From: CAIZGX01 sp046048875
GTDB lineage: Bacteria; Bacteroidota; Bacteroidia; Flavobacteriales_D; Sanyastnellaceae
Assembly: GCA_046048875.1 (NCBI GenBank)
Contig: JBJOFG010000006.1
Coordinates: forward strand, 110,586-174,585
Direction of reading: 5' to 3'
Length of the DNA: 64,000 nt
This document shows, one piece after another, positions 24,684 through 34,500 of this stretch (positions within the stretch are counted from its first letter, which is position 1; each line of letters begins with the position of its first letter). Under the pieces are notes generated by a model. That model made no database searches. It had not been told where the DNA came from and worked only from the letters and a program-made list of their open reading frames with translations. The position numbers and the translations under genes are program-made.

Positions 24684-26477
24684 ATGAAAAACGCCGAAAC
24701 AGCCCATCAATTGCTTCATTCAGCATTGAAGAATGTCTTTCAAAATAACTTCCAAATGGAAGTTTCTGACAGTGAAATTGTCATACAAAAGACGCGCAAA
24801 GAATTTGAAGGAGATCTTACCTTGGTTATTTTTCCTTGGGTGAAGAAAATGGGGAAATCGCCGGAGGCTGTTGGACAAGCCATTGGAGAAGGACTTCAGC
24901 AAGAGATCCCTTCCATTGTTCGATTCAATGTGGTGAAGGGTTTTCTGAATCTGTATTTCAATGATAATTTTTGGGAAGGTCAGTTCGAGAATGTTCTTCA
25001 ACAAGAGAATTTTGGATTGGCTCCTGCGAATTCAAAGCCAAGAATCATGGTGGAGTACTCTTCACCAAACACCAATAAACCGCTGCACTTAGGTCACCTT
25101 CGAAATATATTTTTGGGGTATTCAGTTTCGGAAATTTTCAAGGCGAATGGTCATTCGGTTACCAAGGTTCAAGTCATAAACGACCGTGGAATTCACATTT
25201 GCAAAAGCATGATCGCTTGGCTCGAGTCGGGTGCCAATGAAACGCCAGAGTCTTCAGGAATGAAAGGCGATAAGTTGGTCGGAAAGTATTACGTGGAGTA
25301 CGATAAGAAGTTCAAGGCACAAGTGGCCGATTTGATTGCTTCAGGATTAAGCAAAGAAGACGCTGAGACGCAGGCCCCCATTGCAGTTGGTGCTCGAGAA
25401 ATGCTGTTGAAGTGGGAAAACAAAGACGAAGCAACATTGTCCTTGTGGTCGAAAATGAACGGTTGGGTTTACGCTGGATTCGATGTGACCTACAAGACCA
25501 TGGGTGTCGACTTCGATAAGTTGTATTATGAAAGCGATACCTACATTCTAGGAAGAGACGAAGTGATGAAGGGATTGGAAAACGGTGTGTTTTTCAAGAA
25601 AGAAGATGGAAGCATTTGGATTGACTTGACAGAAGAAGGATTGGATGAAAAAGTTGTTCTTCGTAAAGACGGAACAGCCGTGTACATCACACAAGACATT
25701 GGCACAGCTATGCTGCGCTTCCGTGATTATCCAGATTCGTCTTCCTTGGTTTATACCGTTGGAAACGAACAGGACTATCATTTCAAGGTTCTTTTCAAAA
25801 TATTGAAAAAATTAGGCTTGGAACAAGCCGAGAAGTGTTTCCATTTGAGCTACGGAATGGTTGAACTTCCAGAAGGTAAAATGAAAAGTCGTGAAGGAAC
25901 GGTGGTAGATGCAGACGACCTCATGGCTGAAATGAAGCAAGTGGCGAAGGAAGTTGCGGAAGAGCAAGGAAAGCTAGACGGATTATCAAATGAAGAGAAA
26001 GATCACTTGCATCACATCATTGGAATGAGCGCATTGAAGTACTTCTTGCTTCGCGTAGACCCGAAGAAAAGCATGCTCTTCGATCCGAAAGAAAGTATCG
26101 ATTTCAACGGGAACACAGGTCCGTTCATTCAATACGGATACGTGCGTACACAAGCCATTTTAAGAAAGGTGGAAGGGGAGTTGAGTGCGGTAAATTACAG
26201 CGGAGAACTGCACGAAGCAGAAAGACAATTGATAAAACAATTGTTGGATTTGCCAACTGCATTCGACGATGCAGCCAAGACCTACAATCCATCTGTTCTT
26301 GCGGCATACACTTACGATTTAGTTCGCGACTTCAATAGTTTTTATCAGCAATGTGCAATTCTTCGCGAACCTAACAACGAATTAAGAGTTTTCCGTTTAG
26401 CACTCACCAAGCAAGTAGGTGAAGTGGTGAAGAAAACGATGAACGTACTGGGAATTGAAATGCCCGAAAGAATGTAA
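24684..26477 (+). CDS. argS: Arginyl-tRNA synthetase
   Basis: A 597-residue class I synthetase. It has the N-terminal Add-1 domain that recognises the tRNA elbow (residues 1-110), the HIGH-type motif in SPNTNKPLHLGHLRNIF at about residues 125-140, and a KMSKS-type site in EGKMKSREGTVVDADDL near 400. The C-terminal anticodon-binding helical domain (YNPSVLAAYTYDLVRDFNSF and ALTKQVGEVVKKTMNVLGIE) ends at EMPERM. It charges tRNA-Arg. The following gene starts three bases after its stop, so ribB and def are probably in the same transcript. Confidence 0.97.
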   Translation: MKNAETAHQLLHSALKNVFQNNFQMEVSDSEIVIQKTRKEFEGDLTLVIFPWVKKMGKSPEAVGQAIGEGLQQEIPSIVRFNVVKGFLNLYFNDNFWEGQFENVLQQENFGLAPANSKPRIMVEYSSPNTNKPLHLGHLRNIFLGYSVSEIFKANGHSVTKVQVINDRGIHICKSMIAWLESGANETPESSGMKGDKLVGKYYVEYDKKFKAQVADLIASGLSKEDAETQAPIAVGAREMLLKWENKDEATLSLWSKMNGWVYAGFDVTYKTMGVDFDKLYYESDTYILGRDEVMKGLENGVFFKKEDGSIWIDLTEEGLDEKVVLRKDGTAVYITQDIGTAMLRFRDYPDSSSLVYTVGNEQDYHFKVLFKILKKLGLEQAEKCFHLSYGMVELPEGKMKSREGTVVDADDLMAEMKQVAKEVAEEQGKLDGLSNEEKDHLHHIIGMSALKYFLLRVDPKKSMLFDPKESIDFNGNTGPFIQYGYVRTQAILRKVEGELSAVNYSGELHEAERQLIKQLLDLPTAFDDAAKTYNPSVLAAYTYDLVRDFNSFYQQCAILREPNNELRVFRLALTKQVGEVVKKTMNVLGIEMPERM

Positions 26478-26479
26478 TT

Positions 26480-27532
26480 ATGTCAACAGTTGAAGTGAAA
26501 TTGAACAGTATTGAAGAAGCCATCGCCGATTTTAAGAACGGCAAAGTGGTTATTGTTGTTGACGATGAGAATCGTGAAAATGAAGGCGACTTCATTGCGC
26601 CGGCAGAAATCGTGACTCCTGAAGTCATAAATTTTATGACGAAGTTTGGCCGAGGATTAATCTGTGTGGCCCTTACTCAAGAGCGCTGCGAAGAGTTGAA
26701 TTTGGAACTTATGGTTTCAAACAATACCGACCCGCACAAAACGGCATTCACCGTATCTGTTGATTTAATTGGAAATGGATGCACAACGGGGATTAGCGCA
26801 CACGATCGTTCGAAAACCATTCAAGCGTTAATTGATCCGAATACGCGTCCTGAAGATCTCGGAAGACCAGGACACATTTTTCCTTTGATTGCGAAGGAAG
26901 GCGGTGTGCTTAGAAGAACGGGACACACTGAAGCAACAGTGGATTTAGCCCGTTTGTGCGGAATGAAACCAGCCGGAGCGTTGGTGGAAATCATGAACGA
27001 CGATGGCACCATGGCTAGACTTCCGCAATTGCTCGAAATTGCGAAAGAATTGGATTTAAAAATCATTTCCATTGAATCGCTTGTTGCCTATCGTCTTCAA
27101 CGCGAAACGCTCATTGAAGAGACGCGCAAAGAATCTAGGAATTGGATGGGAATGGACGTTGAGATTGTTCACTTCGCAAGTGAGTCACATCAGCGCAATC
27201 ATGCAGCTCTGAAGTTTGGAAATTGGAGTGAAGGTGAAGCTATTCCTGTGCGTGTGCAAGCGGTTTCATCGTATGGTGATTTTATTGATGTTTTGCTTCA
27301 ACAACACAATTCGCTAAACAAGGCTCTTGAAACCATTCAATCAGAAGGAAAAGGTTTACTGGTGTTGTTGGAAAATGAAAAAAGAAATAACGACGAGCGT
27401 GATTACGGAATTGGTGCGCAAATCATTCGTGCATTGAACGTTTCAAAAATGAAATTAATATCGTCTTCACAAATCAAGCGAAGTGCGTTGGAAGGATACG
27501 GTTTAGAGATTTCTGAATACATTACGCTTTAA
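26480..27532 (+). CDS. ribB: 3,4-dihydroxy-2-butanone 4-phosphate synthase with degenerate GTP cyclohydrolase II domain
   Basis: The N-terminal 205 residues are a full RibB: VVDDENRENEGDFIAPA, GISAHDRSKTI, RPGHIFPLIAKEGGVLRR and the HTEATVDLARL site. They convert ribulose 5-phosphate to the four-carbon unit of riboflavin. The C-terminal 140 residues have the layout of GTP cyclohydrolase II, recognisable in NNDERDYGIGAQIIRALNVS, but contain none of the three cysteines that bind the catalytic zinc. That half is therefore probably inactive, and another protein elsewhere must supply GTP cyclohydrolase II. The total of 350 residues is short for an active bifunctional RibBA. Confidence 0.93.
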   Translation: MSTVEVKLNSIEEAIADFKNGKVVIVVDDENRENEGDFIAPAEIVTPEVINFMTKFGRGLICVALTQERCEELNLELMVSNNTDPHKTAFTVSVDLIGNGCTTGISAHDRSKTIQALIDPNTRPEDLGRPGHIFPLIAKEGGVLRRTGHTEATVDLARLCGMKPAGALVEIMNDDGTMARLPQLLEIAKELDLKIISIESLVAYRLQRETLIEETRKESRNWMGMDVEIVHFASESHQRNHAALKFGNWSEGEAIPVRVQAVSSYGDFIDVLLQQHNSLNKALETIQSEGKGLLVLLENEKRNNDERDYGIGAQIIRALNVSKMKLISSSQIKRSALEGYGLEISEYITL

Positions 27533-27542
27533 TATTGAAAGT

Positions 27543-28109
27543 ATGATTTTGCCAGTTATTGCATACGGAGATCCCGTATTGAAAAAGAAAGCGGAAGAAA
27601 TTGATGAGAACTATCCGAATCTAAAGGAGCTTATCGACAACATGTTTGAAACCATGTATGCTTCCAACGGAGTTGGAATAGCGGCTCCACAAATTGGAAG
27701 ATCTATTCGTTTGTTTGTGATTGATGCATCTGCTGTGGCAGAGGGAGAAGACGGAGATCCGTCTTGCGAAGACTTCAAACGAGTTTTTATCAATCCAATC
27801 ATCTTCGAAGAATCAGGAACAGAATGGTCGTGCGAAGAGGGATGTTTGTCGATCCCTCGAATTCGCGAAGAAGTGAAGCGTAAACCGAAATTGAAGATCG
27901 AATATTACGACGAGAACTGGGAGTTGTACGAAGAAGAGTTAGAAGGTTTCGCAGCACGCGTTGTTCAGCATGAATACGATCACATTGAAGGAATCTTGTT
28001 CACAGATCGCATCAATCCATTGCGCAAGCAATTGCTGAAAGGAAAGCTTCGCGATATTCAAAAAGGAAATATTTACACGGACTATAGAATGAAATTTTAC
28101 AAAGGATGA
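27543..28109 (+). CDS. def: Peptide deformylase
   Basis: A 188-residue metalloenzyme with all three deformylase motifs: GVGIAAPQIG (motif 1), EEGCLSIP (motif 2, metal-binding Cys) and QHEYDHIEG (motif 3, two metal-binding His and the catalytic Glu). It removes the formyl group from nascent proteins. Between motifs 1 and 2 it has the acidic insertion AEGEDGDPSCEDF common in Bacteroidota members. It starts ten bases after ribB and overlaps the next gene by four bases. Confidence 0.97.
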   Translation: MILPVIAYGDPVLKKKAEEIDENYPNLKELIDNMFETMYASNGVGIAAPQIGRSIRLFVIDASAVAEGEDGDPSCEDFKRVFINPIIFEESGTEWSCEEGCLSIPRIREEVKRKPKLKIEYYDENWELYEEELEGFAARVVQHEYDHIEGILFTDRINPLRKQLLKGKLRDIQKGNIYTDYRMKFYKG

Positions 28110-28654
28110 GAACATTATTTTTTATCGCAATCTCTGCAATGCTTTTCGCTTCATGCGGAAACCAAACAGCGGAAGCTCCAAAGGAGAAGAAGATTAATGG
28201 AGATTCATTGTTGAAAGTGGTAAATGATTTCGATGCAAACATCAAAGCTGGAAATCCAATTGTAAAAATGTCTCGTGAACAATTAAAGGGAGTTGTCAGC
28301 GCCTACAAAGAGTTAGCGCTTATTACGACCGACCGCAATACGCAAGTAATGTATTTTGAAAAGGCAGGTAGCATTAGCGGAGAAGCCCATTTTAACGAAG
28401 AAGTAAAGAGTTGCTTTGAAAGTGCATTCGCACTGGAAAGTAATCCTGAGAAGCTTGCAGAACTTCACTACACCTATGCATTCATAAACGACGCTAAGCT
28501 GAAGCAATTCGATATCGCTCGACAAGAATATCAGCTGCTAATCACAGATTTCTCAACTTCGTTTTGGGCGGAACAAGCCAAAATGGCTTTGGAAGTTTTA
28601 GGGAAAACAGACGAAGAAATTTTAGCGGCGTTTAAGGAAAAGAATAAACTCTAA
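28106..28654 (+). CDS. Lipoprotein with TPR-like helical repeats, function unknown
   Basis: The 182-residue protein starts with a lipoprotein signal peptide (MRTLFFIAISAMLFASC), with the lipobox cysteine at residue 17, so it is predicted to be anchored in the membrane. The rest is helical and resembles tandem tetratricopeptide units (SCFESAFALESNPEKLAELH and QFDIARQEYQLLITDFSTSF). TPR lipoproteins often act as scaffolds in envelope assembly. It overlaps def by four bases and is probably translated coupled to it. I do not recognise a named family. Confidence 0.75.
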   Translation: MRTLFFIAISAMLFASCGNQTAEAPKEKKINGDSLLKVVNDFDANIKAGNPIVKMSREQLKGVVSAYKELALITTDRNTQVMYFEKAGSISGEAHFNEEVKSCFESAFALESNPEKLAELHYTYAFINDAKLKQFDIARQEYQLLITDFSTSFWAEQAKMALEVLGKTDEEILAAFKEKNKL

Positions 28655-28658
28655 TTCG

Positions 28659-28666
28659 TAAGTTTG
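28659..28666 (+). promoter_or_regulatory. -7 promoter element directly before alkB-like gene
   Basis: TAAGTTTG fits TAnnTTTG fully and is followed by just four bases before the ATG at 28671. This would give a leaderless mRNA. I see no -33 TTG at the standard distance. Confidence 0.45.
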
Positions 28667-28670
28667 AGGT

Positions 28671-29681
28671 ATGACTTACCTCAAATACTTATTGGCTTTC
28701 TTGCTTCCTGCATTGGCTTTTTTGGGTTTTCAATTGGGAAGTTTTTATTCTTATTTCACCTTGCTTTTTGCCTTTGGTCTAATTCCTTTTTTGGAATGGC
28801 AATGGAAGCCCAATCATTCGAATGCACAGGCCGATGAGGTGAAGAACAGATCTTGGTTTAAAGCGTTATTGATCGTGACGTTGCCTGTTCAATGGTTCTT
28901 ACTCTATAATTATTTTCAAGCGCAGTTGAGTCTAAATACCGACACGCTCTCAACAATTGGAAATGTCACTGCCATGGGCATTATGTGCGGAGTATTCGGA
29001 ATCAACGTAGCGCACGAATTGGGACATTCACCGAAGAGTTTCGATAGGTTGGTTGCACGTCTGCTCTTAAGCACTTCTCTGTATATGCATTTTTATGTAG
29101 AGCACAACAAAGGACATCACAAGTGGGTGGGAACTCTTCAAGATCCGGCCACGGCGCGAAAGAACGAAACTATTTATCGGTTTTGGTTACGCGTAATACC
29201 CATGAGTTACCTATCTGCATGGAGGATTTCTTCTTTAGAATGCAGAAGAAAGAACCGCTCTTTTATTTTTCATGAGACTTTTATCTACACATTCATTCAA
29301 TTACTCGTTTGTATTCTTTTATTTGTTTGGAATCCTTGGGCACTTGTGTTCTTTGTTATCTCTTCAGTGATTGGAATGTTGCTTTTGGAATTAGTCAATT
29401 ACATCGAGCATTACGGTTTAACGCGTTCAAAAGTGAATGAAAACAGATACGAATTAGTAGCTCCAGAACATTCTTGGAACTCTGATCATATCTTAGGCAG
29501 GGCAGTATTGTTTGAATTAAGCAGACATAGTGATCATCATGCGAATCCAGAACGACCTTACCAATCACTTCGCTCATTGGAGACCTCGAAACAGTTGCCC
29601 TTTGGATATCCAGCAATGATGGTATTGGCCTTGTTTCCAGTAAGATGGTTTCGTGTGATGAATCCTCTTTTAAAGGATTGA
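28671..29681 (+). CDS. alkB: AlkB-type membrane di-iron monooxygenase (alkane 1-monooxygenase)
   Basis: A 336-residue membrane protein with the histidine boxes of alkane hydroxylases in order: AHELGHS (H115, H119), EHNKGHHKWVG (H145, H149, H150), the AlkB hallmark NYIEHYGL, and RHSDHHANPERPYQ. These residues hold the two irons. The family oxidises the terminal methyl group of medium-chain alkanes or related chains, using rubredoxin as electron donor. No rubredoxin gene is in the window. The extra NYIEHYGL box favours AlkB over a fatty-acid desaturase. The physiological substrate remains open. Confidence 0.88.
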   Translation: MTYLKYLLAFLLPALAFLGFQLGSFYSYFTLLFAFGLIPFLEWQWKPNHSNAQADEVKNRSWFKALLIVTLPVQWFLLYNYFQAQLSLNTDTLSTIGNVTAMGIMCGVFGINVAHELGHSPKSFDRLVARLLLSTSLYMHFYVEHNKGHHKWVGTLQDPATARKNETIYRFWLRVIPMSYLSAWRISSLECRRKNRSFIFHETFIYTFIQLLVCILLFVWNPWALVFFVISSVIGMLLLELVNYIEHYGLTRSKVNENRYELVAPEHSWNSDHILGRAVLFELSRHSDHHANPERPYQSLRSLETSKQLPFGYPAMMVLALFPVRWFRVMNPLLKD

Positions 29682-29702
29682 AAAGAAAATGAAAAAAAAG
29701 TC

Positions 29703-29732
29703 TTGTGGAATAGCAAGTTCTTTTTATTTTTG
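29703..29732 (+). promoter_or_regulatory. Promoter of tRNA-Gly
   Basis: TTG at 29703-29705, 19 bases, TATTTTTG at 29725-29732: full consensus and ideal spacing. The mature tRNA starts at 29758. Confidence 0.78.
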
Positions 29733-29757
29733 CAATCCAAAAGTTCTTTATAGTTAA

Positions 29758-29830
29758 GCGAGAGTAGCTCAGTTGGTAGAGCATAACCTTGCCAAGGTTA
29801 GGGTCGCGAGTTCGAGTCTCGTCTCTCGCT
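29758..29830 (+). tRNA. tRNA-Gly (anticodon GCC)
   Basis: The cloverleaf closes fully: acceptor GCGAGAG/CTCTCGC, D stem GCTC/GAGC, anticodon stem TAACC/GGTTA around the loop TTGCCAA, and T stem GCGAG/CTCGT around TTCGAGT. The discriminator base is T, and the CCA end is not encoded. It reads the GGC and GGT codons. Confidence 0.97.
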
Positions 29831-29841
29831 CAAGTTTTAAA

Positions 29842-29871
29842 AAAGCCTGATTGATTGTCAGGTTTTTTTTT
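29842..29871 (+). terminator. Terminator between the two tRNA genes
   Basis: CCTGA, loop TTGATTG, TCAGG, with As before and nine Ts after it. It starts a dozen bases after tRNA-Gly. The stem is short, so some read-through into tRNA-Leu is likely. Confidence 0.7.
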
Positions 29872-29884
29872 ATCTGAGTGTTTT

Positions 29885-29969
29885 GCCCGGATGGTGGAAT
29901 CGGTAGACACGCAGGACTTAAAATCCTGTGGCCATTGCGGTCGTGTGGGTTCAAGTCCCACTCCGGGTA
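29885..29969 (+). tRNA. tRNA-Leu (anticodon TAA)
   Basis: An 85-base class II tRNA with a long variable arm (TGGCCATTGCGGTCGT). Acceptor GCCCGGA/TCCGGGT, anticodon stem CAGGA/TCCTG around CTTAAAA, T stem GTGGG/CCCAC around TTCAAGT. The discriminator is A, and CCA is not encoded. I see no separate promoter in the 13 bases between the upstream terminator and this gene. Confidence 0.97.
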
Positions 29970-29994
29970 CATTAGCGAGCAATCGCGCAAACTA

Positions 29995-30023
29995 AATCCT
30001 TGAAATTATTCAAGGATTTTTTT
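29995..30023 (+). terminator. Terminator after tRNA-Leu
   Basis: A perfect stem AATCCTTGAA, loop ATTA, TTCAAGGATT, running into a T-tract. It ends eight bases before the acyltransferase ATG. Confidence 0.88.
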
Positions 30024-30031
30024 ATTTAAAC

Positions 30032-31042
30032 ATGGAACCAACAACCAATCCAATAGGACTGCTAAATGCCTTGCGCGGAGTCGCCGCTTGGATGGTATGT
30101 ATGTTTCATTCCGCCTTTATTATTCAACCGTTTTATCCGGAGTTTCATCATTTACTTGATTGGGGACAAGAGGGCGTTTATGTCTTCTTTGTCATTAGCG
30201 GTGTTGTCCTTCCATGGTCCATGGAACAAGGAAAATACAGCTTCAAGAATCTCGATAAGTTTTTGTTGAAGCGAATCGTGCGATTGTATCCACCATTCGT
30301 AATCTCGGTGTTGGTTTTCGTTGTAGGTATATGGATCATGAAGGACAATCGTTCGTTTTACGATGTCGAAATCATGCAACGCTTTATCGACAGCGTTACT
30401 TTCCAAGTACCTTTCAAAGAATCGAAATGGGTGATAGAGGTATACTGGACATTGTTCGTAGAGTTTCAGTACTACATATACCTTGCGCTGATATTCCCTT
30501 TCCTTGCGAGCAATAAGCTGTCAATTCGATTAATCGCTTATTACGGCACGCTCGCACTGACCTTCCTCTCGCATGAGTTCGCCCCGATGCACACAAAGGA
30601 AAATGTATTCTTCCACTTACCAGTATTTGCGCTAGGATTCTCGCTTTTCCTTTACTACAAAAAGAACATTTCAAAAATTGAATTTTGGAGTGGAGTTATC
30701 ATTTCTCTTGCCGTTGGTTTATTCAACATATATGATCAACTGCATTTGGGAACGCATATCACCATTGTGGCTGGACTAACCTTCTTTGCTATTTATTTTA
30801 TCAAGCGCGGTCCAGTCTGGTTGAATTTCTTGGGAGATGTTTCCTACGCTTATTATTTGTTTCACCTCTTTTTCGTTTCATTTATTTACGGAAAATTCTA
30901 TCACGAAGCACAAGACCCAAAACTGGTTTGGGTGGTTTTCGTGGCCATTCAAGCCTATGCGGTTTTGGGTGCTTGGATAATGTATCACCTGGTAGAAAAA
31001 CCATCATTGGCTTGGACAAAAAAGATTCGTTACCGCGCGTAG
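30032..31042 (+). CDS. Acyltransferase family 3 (OafA-like) membrane protein
   Basis: A 336-residue protein with ten or so membrane helices. It starts in the typical way: LLNALRGVAAWMVCMFHSAF, carrying the conserved arginine and histidine, followed by GQEGVYVFFVISGVVLP. The ending FLGDVSYAYYLFHLFFVSFI and VEKPSLAWTKK matches the Acyl_transf_3 family. These enzymes O-acetylate or succinylate cell-surface polysaccharides, peptidoglycan or lipids in the periplasm. The catalytic part stands alone, without a C-terminal SGNH domain. Its substrate is unknown. It starts just after the tRNA terminator. Confidence 0.88.
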   Translation: MEPTTNPIGLLNALRGVAAWMVCMFHSAFIIQPFYPEFHHLLDWGQEGVYVFFVISGVVLPWSMEQGKYSFKNLDKFLLKRIVRLYPPFVISVLVFVVGIWIMKDNRSFYDVEIMQRFIDSVTFQVPFKESKWVIEVYWTLFVEFQYYIYLALIFPFLASNKLSIRLIAYYGTLALTFLSHEFAPMHTKENVFFHLPVFALGFSLFLYYKKNISKIEFWSGVIISLAVGLFNIYDQLHLGTHITIVAGLTFFAIYFIKRGPVWLNFLGDVSYAYYLFHLFFVSFIYGKFYHEAQDPKLVWVVFVAIQAYAVLGAWIMYHLVEKPSLAWTKKIRYRA

Positions 31043-31075
31043 GAACATTTCAGTAACTCTGTTGTTGTTGCTTTC

Positions 31076-31534
31076 ATGAAAGTATATCGTTTATCTACAG
31101 AGACATTTATTCCAGGTTCATTAGATACCATTTGGAATTATTTCGCAACGCCTATTAATTTGAATGAAATGACTCCTCCGGACATGAGTTTTGAAATTCT
31201 GACCGATGTGGAGGGAGTGAAAATGTACGCGGGAATGATTATTCAATACAAGGTGCGCCCCTTGCTAAATATTCCTATGGGATGGACGACGGAAATTACA
31301 CATTGTGAAGAAGGAAAGTACTTCGTCGATGAACAGAGATTCGGCCCCTATGCTTTGTGGCATCACCAGCACCATTTTGAAGCTGTTGAGGGTGGAGTGA
31401 AAATGACAGACACCGTGCATTACGCCATTGGAATGGGCATTCTCGGAAAGATCGCTTACGCTGTCTATGTTAAGAAACGTTTGGAAGGAATTTTTTCCTA
31501 CCGTGAAAAGCGCGTGAAAGAAATTTTCGGTTAA
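31076..31534 (+). CDS. SRPBCC (START-like) family protein
   Basis: This 152-residue protein fits the SRPBCC ligand-pocket fold: TFIPGSLDTIWNYFATPINL at the start, a beta sheet with the HHQHHFEAVEGGVKMTDTVH strand pair, and a long C-terminal helix (KIAYAVYVKKRLEGIFSYRE). Proteins of this subgroup are often found near carotenoid genes and MerR-type regulators in Bacteroidota. Here the LitR-like regulator is 27 kb away, so a link is only a hint. The stop codon overlaps that of the convergent T9SS cargo gene. Confidence 0.75.
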   Translation: MKVYRLSTETFIPGSLDTIWNYFATPINLNEMTPPDMSFEILTDVEGVKMYAGMIIQYKVRPLLNIPMGWTTEITHCEEGKYFVDEQRFGPYALWHHQHHFEAVEGGVKMTDTVHYAIGMGILGKIAYAVYVKKRLEGIFSYREKRVKEIFG

Positions 31535-34500
31535 TGAGAAACAACTAGTTTCTTCACTTCCATATTTTCTTCCGTTTGAATTTCAACATAAAATATTCCT
31601 GAAGAATAATTCGAAGTATTCAGTTCGAAACGAACGCTTCCGTTAACGAAGTAATCTTCTATCTTCCTTCCACCCAAGTCATACACGCGAATGCGCTCAA
31701 TGGCTTTATTTGAAGAAATAGAGCAGTTGTTCTGCGTTGGATTCGGATAAAGAAGAATGCCAGTGTTTTCTTCGTTTGTTTCAATAACGTTTCTGTCGTT
31801 ATTTTCAGATGTAAATCCAGATAGCGGAGCAATACACATCGTGTATGTATTTCCGTAGCTTCCTGCGCCGTAAGAGAAAACAGGAGCACAGTCTACCGCG
31901 TAACTTGTTCCGTATTCCAATAACGAAACATTTCCAATATTCAAATAGTTCGTGGCGTTCAATACGTTATGCTGAATTGGATTGCCAACAGGGTTTCCAG
32001 AGGTGTCTAGTTTTTGAAAGCGCCACGTCCATCCGCTAGCTCCAAACACAAAGGGCGTTCCGCCAATAAATGAAACACGCGGTTTCGTGGTCACGATGCA
32101 GCGGTCTGTAAATCGGAGGACAGAGAGCGGTTGATTTGTAATTGTGATCGTGCAAAGTGAAGAGGAGGGCATTGTTATCACTTCTGTTTGCCCCGCACCA
32201 TTGGTCAATGTGTAAACGTTGCTAACGGTAATTTCATAGTTCGAATTGAAATGCAAACTAGGGAAAACAGAACTTAAAATAAGTTGAGGAGTGCTTTGGT
32301 TTTTTACGGCATTCTGACCAAGGCCAGTTCCTGAAGTTCCATGCAATTGAAAACGATACGACGCTCCGCTTGCTGGTTGCGCCTTAAAGAACTGTCCCAT
32401 ACTGAAATTAGAACTTGGGTTGTTCCCACAAGCGCCATTCTTTAATTGACGAACGGAGAGCGAGAAAGCGCCAGTTCCAAGAAGATTGTTTTCAGAGATT
32501 ATTCCAACGAAATAAGTTTGCCCCGCTGTAAGATTAGATGCATTCAAAATCTCACTTCCTGTTGAGGTTAAATCTTCAGAGTCGATGAGTTCAAAGTTCG
32601 CATTTCGAAGTTCGATTCGAATGTTTTCTGCACTCGTTACTGAAACGCTTGCACCTGCGGTGAGTGCAGTAAACCTTCCCCATTTATCGTGCTTGTTCAG
32701 GTTGTTAGAGCCGAAAGCTGCAGTCGGCGTGCTATTGGCGAGGGTTCCGTTCCATGCATTCGCGATAGGGAAGTAGGTGGAATTAATCAGGAATGCATTG
32801 CTCGGATCTTCACCAATACTCGGACAAATCCATGAAGCAGTTGTATTGAATGAATCACTCGTTAATGCATCAATCCAAATGGAATATGACATTCCACTGG
32901 TCAAATACATGTAGAAATTTCCGTTGTTGTTTTCTAAACAAGTAGCGTTTGAGTAATTGCAAGTCCCATCGTTTTCCTTAAAAGAAACAGCAACGTTTGT
33001 TGCGTTTGAATTAAGGTTTAAGGTATAAGTGCCTGTTAGAGTAGGAGTGTAGTTGAAAACAAATTCACGTCCAGACGCGCTTCCACAGTTATTTTCCGAA
33101 AGCGATCCGTTACCTCCGAAAATCAAGGTATAGGCGCTTCCACAATTGAAGTCGGGCGTGAATTGACAATTCGGAGCAGACCAATTGGTAGTGAATGAAA
33201 TTCCGTTGCTCCATAAACTGTGATCTACAATCCCACAGTCTTGTCTTACGTAGGCGTAGTAGGTTGTGTTTTCTTGTAAATTAGAAAGGGGAGTTGCTGT
33301 AAAGGGCACGCCATATATTGTGGCGTTCGTGATGCTCTGAGAATTAATGTCAGTTCCTAAGTTGGTTGTCGTAAGTAGGATATCAAACGCTCCTGTTGCA
33401 TTCAATGAAGTCCATTGAAGAAAAGCATTTGCAGAACCAATGTTCGAAACGCTTGCTGAGAGAGGTGTTGAACAAGTCGGATTGCTCAAGCAGAATGTGA
33501 AATCTCCAGAGGCATTTTGAAGGCTGAAAAATTGAAGGTAGTACGTGTTACCTGCTGTTAATCCTTCAATTACGGTTCCTCCAGCGCTAGACGCATTTGC
33601 GCTGCAAAAGACAGAGCCGAAGTTTCCGCAAGTGCCATCGTAAACAGCAACACCAATGTCTGCGGTGTAATTTGCATTTAAGACCAATTCAATGTCACTG
33701 TCAATGGGTGAGAAGGTATACCAAACATCAGACAGTGTGTTAAATGCCGAAAAGCACGTGGGTTGAATATTCGATGCGGTGGCGCAAGACGTAGAGCCTG
33801 ATGTGTAATTGGTGCAAGCTGCATTGCTCACAGACCCTAGAGAGATAGGGTCGTTACAATTGTCATTGGATGGCGAGGTGCACAGCGGCGCGCATGAACA
33901 GTTTAAGGTGAAATTGTAAATGGAATTTGGCTGCGTATTGGCATGCACACGAATGAAATAATTTGTTCCGTCAAGAGCATTGAAAGAGATGTAGGATGAA
34001 GAGCCGTTCGTTTCACACAATGGATTATCGTCATTTGCTGCAACGCAACTAAGGCTTAAACAGTCGCCAGAATAAACAGAAATCTGAGTGTCAAAAAGCG
34101 ACGCTCCGCAGGTCGAAAGTGTTACGTAGGAATTGTTTCCTGTGTATGAATACCAAACACCTTCCTCTCCATTTCCTTGAGTCAAGCAATTTGGAACATT
34201 GTCAGAGGTAGCGCCATTAAGTGTTCCTGAAAGCGCAGAGTTGCAAGAAATATTTTGAGCGTTAATACATTCGTCGTTAGATGGGGCAGGAGCAGGGCAA
34301 TTCACAACAATAGAGCCGGCTAAATTTTCAGTACTGCTTTGAACGTCAATGCAAAAGACATAGACTTGTCCAGTAGTCAAGTATATAAAATCAGTTGTTG
34401 CGTTTCCGACATAGATTCCGAGGCAATTCCATGTGTTTCCCAAACACTCGCCGTAACGCATTTCGTAGCTGGTTGAAGTACCCGCGAATTCTTCAATCTG

